Assembly: GCF_001423945.1 (NCBI RefSeq) | Contig: NZ_LMPU01000008.1 | Span: 372,001 to 436,000, forward strand | Source of the DNA: Pedobacter sp. Leaf194 | Lineage (GTDB): Bacteria; Bacteroidota; Bacteroidia; Sphingobacteriales; Sphingobacteriaceae | Direction: 5' to 3' | Length of the DNA stretch: 64,000 bases | Shown here: positions 61,972 through 64,000 of the stretch, in pieces | Numbering within the stretch: position 1 is the first letter of the stretch | Layout: every line of letters begins with the position of its first letter | Notes under the pieces: generated by a model | Told to the model about the DNA's origin: nothing | The model's input: the letters and a program-made list of their open reading frames with translations, nothing else | Databases searched by the model: none | Program-made: the position numbers and the translations under genes

Positions 61972-63336
61972 GTGCAGTTTTTATATCCCATAGGTTTACT
62001 GGCACTTGCAAGTGTACTAATTCCCATAATTATTCATTTGTGGAATGTTAAGCAAGGCAAAACGCTGAAAATTGGCAGTATTGCCTTACTGGGAGAAAGT
62101 GCTCGTGCAAGTTCGAAAAGTTATAAAATAAACGATTGGCTGCTATTTATACTACGCTGTTTACTGTTAGCGCTGCTAGCGATTATCATTGCACAGCCCT
62201 TTAAAAAAAACAATTTATCAACGAAAAATTCAGGCTGGATATTGATAGAACGGTCGAATTTTTCAAAGGTATTTAAAACCAATCGCAAAACGATTGATTC
62301 TTTAACGAAGCTTGGATACCAGATTCATGATTTCAACTTAGGATTTAATCTGATCGATCTAAAAGATACTTCGAAAACCTACACGCCGACCGGGAATTTA
62401 CTGAACCATAACTCGCTGTTAAATCAGTTAAATGCTCTGGTCCCAGCTCAAAGTTCAGTTTATCTTTTTACCGACAACCGTTTGAAAAATTTTGGAAATG
62501 AGTTGCCAGCGGTTTCCTATAAACTGGTTTTAAAAACGCTCAATCGTGCGGATACAACAAGTAACTGGATTACCGATTATGCAGGTAAGAAGTTTCAGGC
62601 CGTATCAACTCCATCGAGCACCATTTATACAGCAGTTAATGATGTTTCATCGCCGTTTAGGGTAGCTGTGTATGAAACTCCCGGCCACGCAGACAAACAA
62701 TATTTACTAGCAGCGTTGAACGCAATTGCAGGCTTCTCCGGAAGAAAAATCATATTTAACCCGGCGGGGAAAGCAGATATTGGCTTTTGGCTTTCTGAAG
62801 AACCGGTTTCAGCAAATTTTAAATCAGCAATTGATACCAACGGAACTTTATTTGAATACGCAAAAGGCAAAGTAATTGCTGAGCGTTCTTTTATAAATAT
62901 AAATGGGATTAAGGTTGCATTGTATAAACGAATTGAGGCGACGACAACATTTGATAAAAAATGGACTGATGGTTTTGGCAATTCAATTTTGTCGCTACAA
63001 GAGACGGAGAAACTAAAGGTTTTCCACCTGTACACCCGCTTTAACCCACAATGGAATCAATTGGTTTGGAACGAGGTCTTTGTTAAAGCATTAATGCCAA
63101 TGGTTATTGTAGATAAAAGCGCCGGGGAGTTTGGCTTCGAAGAAAACGCGGCAGATCAGCGCCAAATTGCTCCAAAGCAAAGAAAATTCACTCAAACTAA
63201 TGAAAGCGCAATTGCTTTAAAAGCAAACCAGGACGAATCAATTTCGCACATATTTTGGCTCGCAGCATTTATTATTCTGCTCGCCGAACGCATTTTATCA
63301 TTCAGAAAAAAAGCAAATGTTTATGATAAAAACTGA
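61972..63336 (+). CDS. BatA-domain membrane protein
   Basis: 454 residues from GTG 61972. N-terminal BatA domain with two membrane helices (FLYPIGLLALASVLIPIIIHLWNVKQ and WLLFILRCLLLALLAIIIAQP), a long periplasmic part without a clear VWA motif, and a C-terminal helix HIFWLAAFIILLAERILSF. Part of the MoxR/DUF58 membrane complex in Bacteroidota. The next gene overlaps its end by 14 bases. Confidence 0.9.
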   Translation: MQFLYPIGLLALASVLIPIIIHLWNVKQGKTLKIGSIALLGESARASSKSYKINDWLLFILRCLLLALLAIIIAQPFKKNNLSTKNSGWILIERSNFSKVFKTNRKTIDSLTKLGYQIHDFNLGFNLIDLKDTSKTYTPTGNLLNHNSLLNQLNALVPAQSSVYLFTDNRLKNFGNELPAVSYKLVLKTLNRADTTSNWITDYAGKKFQAVSTPSSTIYTAVNDVSSPFRVAVYETPGHADKQYLLAALNAIAGFSGRKIIFNPAGKADIGFWLSEEPVSANFKSAIDTNGTLFEYAKGKVIAERSFININGIKVALYKRIEATTTFDKKWTDGFGNSILSLQETEKLKVFHLYTRFNPQWNQLVWNEVFVKALMPMVIVDKSAGEFGFEENAADQRQIAPKQRKFTQTNESAIALKANQDESISHIFWLAAFIILLAERILSFRKKANVYDKN

Positions 63337-64000
63337 AGGACAAAAATGGATTTACGACCTAAGAATGAAGTGGATATGGTTACACTTAGTTAGGCTTTTT
63401 GTGATTAGTTTGGCCGTCGCCCTCCTCTTGTCGGCGGTTTTGATTTACGTTTTACACATGCCGCCGCTGGTTTGTTGCATCATTTTACCTTTAGCGTTAA
63501 TTATTGCTTTGCTTCGCAAGCCAATATGGAAAACCAGCCAGCAAGAGTTTTGCCGTTATGCCAACAATAAATACCCCGAACTGGAAGAAAGCGCCGATTT
63601 GTTAATTCAAAACCCAGACAGTTTATCATTGCTTGAGCAACTTCAACGCTCAAAAATCGAAAAGAGAATTACGGAAATTAGTTCACCACAAGAGCCTGTT
63701 AAAAAGCTGTACGCTGGTTTAGCGCTTTTGGCGACAGCATTAATAATCAGCTTCGCAATTGCAAAAATCCCCAAAATTAAAGAAAACAATAAATCCGGGT
63801 CGCACGCTCTGCGCCCATTGCCTGCAATAAAGGAAAATACCCTTCCGGAAATTTCAGATTTCAGCGCAACCATAATTCCTCCGGCTTATACAGGCAAACC
63901 CGAACGTAAACAAAAGCAGTTTTCGATAAAGGCAGAAACCGGAGCAAAAATAAACTGGAAGATTGAAACGAACATTGCAGTCGAGCGCCTAAAAATCACG
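63323..64000 (+). CDS. DUF4175-like large membrane protein, N-terminal part (3' end outside window)
   Basis: An ATG at 63323, overlapping the BatA gene, opens a frame of 226 codons that stays open to the window edge. N-terminal segment MIKTEGQKWIYDLRMKW, two helices near residues 25-65, a third near 130-150 (LYAGLALLATALIISFAIA), then a periplasmic part with ATIIPPAYTGKPE, a hallmark of the large Bacteroidota proteins that follow BatA genes. Homologues run to about 1000 residues. Function unknown, presumably a component of the MoxR-associated complex. Confidence 0.85.
   Translation, partial: MIKTEGQKWIYDLRMKWIWLHLVRLFVISLAVALLLSAVLIYVLHMPPLVCCIILPLALIIALLRKPIWKTSQQEFCRYANNKYPELEESADLLIQNPDSLSLLEQLQRSKIEKRITEISSPQEPVKKLYAGLALLATALIISFAIAKIPKIKENNKSGSHALRPLPAIKENTLPEISDFSATIIPPAYTGKPERKQKQFSIKAETGAKINWKIETNIAVERLKIT

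Noticed and set aside
1..64000. CRISPR arrays, tRNA or rRNA genes, prophage or restriction systems
   Set aside because: No regularly spaced repeats, cloverleaf sequences, phage structural genes or methylase motifs were recognised in the window; the tRNA-like GGTTCGACTCC motif belongs to tmRNA.

Overview
The window reads as the chromosome of a Bacteroidota bacterium of the Sphingobacteriaceae type (Pedobacter or a close relative). This rests on two SusC/SusD pairs, a BtuB-like TonB receptor, promoter-like motifs of the TAnnTTTG class, the tmRNA tag GENTYALAA, and a MoxR/DUF58/BatA/DUF4159 locus typical of the group. No strain or species is claimed.

Layout. Bases 1-2.3 kb: end of a TonB-dependent receptor and methionine aminopeptidase. 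2.3-10 kb: a stress-type block with a large KatE catalase, a YciE-like ferritin-fold protein, a CinA-C domain protein, a DUF6766 membrane protein, an ankyrin protein, a FAD oxidoreductase, a receiver-only response regulator and a DUF72 protein. 10.1-11.8 kb: an ABC-F ATPase. 11.9-21.3 kb: a complete molybdenum block. A leftward operon encodes a small Moco-fold protein and ModABC. A divergent, tightly packed rightward operon encodes XdhC, a MocA-like nucleotidyltransferase, MoaA, MoeA, MoaD, MoeB-rhodanese, MoaE and a MoaC-MoaB fusion. 21.4-24.9 kb: a peroxiredoxin-like protein, a small Lys/Met-rich secreted protein, an ECF sigma factor with its zinc anti-sigma factor and, divergently, a cytochrome b561 with a membrane-attached sulfite-oxidase-family enzyme. 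The last two are the most likely local users of the cofactor.

25-33 kb: sugar metabolism, with a Gfo/Idh/MocA dehydrogenase, a large unclassified protein, and a leftward operon of SDR, lactonase and zinc dehydrogenase. 33-51.3 kb: two polysaccharide utilisation loci on the minus strand. One has SusC/SusD and a family 6 polysaccharide lyase. The other has a GH2 enzyme, SusC/SusD and a lipoprotein. Between them lies the most unusual gene of the window: a 7TM-DISM membrane sensor whose C-terminus is the zinc-ribbon and helical DNA-binding part of an IS1595-type transposase. 51.6-57.8 kb: an AT-rich, gene-poor stretch of small or orphan genes, including two adjacent broken genes (a cupin with a frameshift, and a secreted leucyl-aminopeptidase N-domain protein with an in-frame stop). 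58.06-58.42 kb: tmRNA. 58.5-64 kb: NIPSNAP and DUF4159 proteins facing left, and a rightward MoxR, DUF58, BatA-like and large membrane-protein operon that runs off the end.

The best candidate for an undescribed system is the 7TM/transposase-domain sensor beside a PL6 polysaccharide utilisation locus that has no recognisable hybrid two-component, SusR or ECF regulator. Repeated TTACG/CGTAA boxes lie just upstream of the predicted promoter of that locus. All function calls are from reading sequence and family knowledge; no searches were run.
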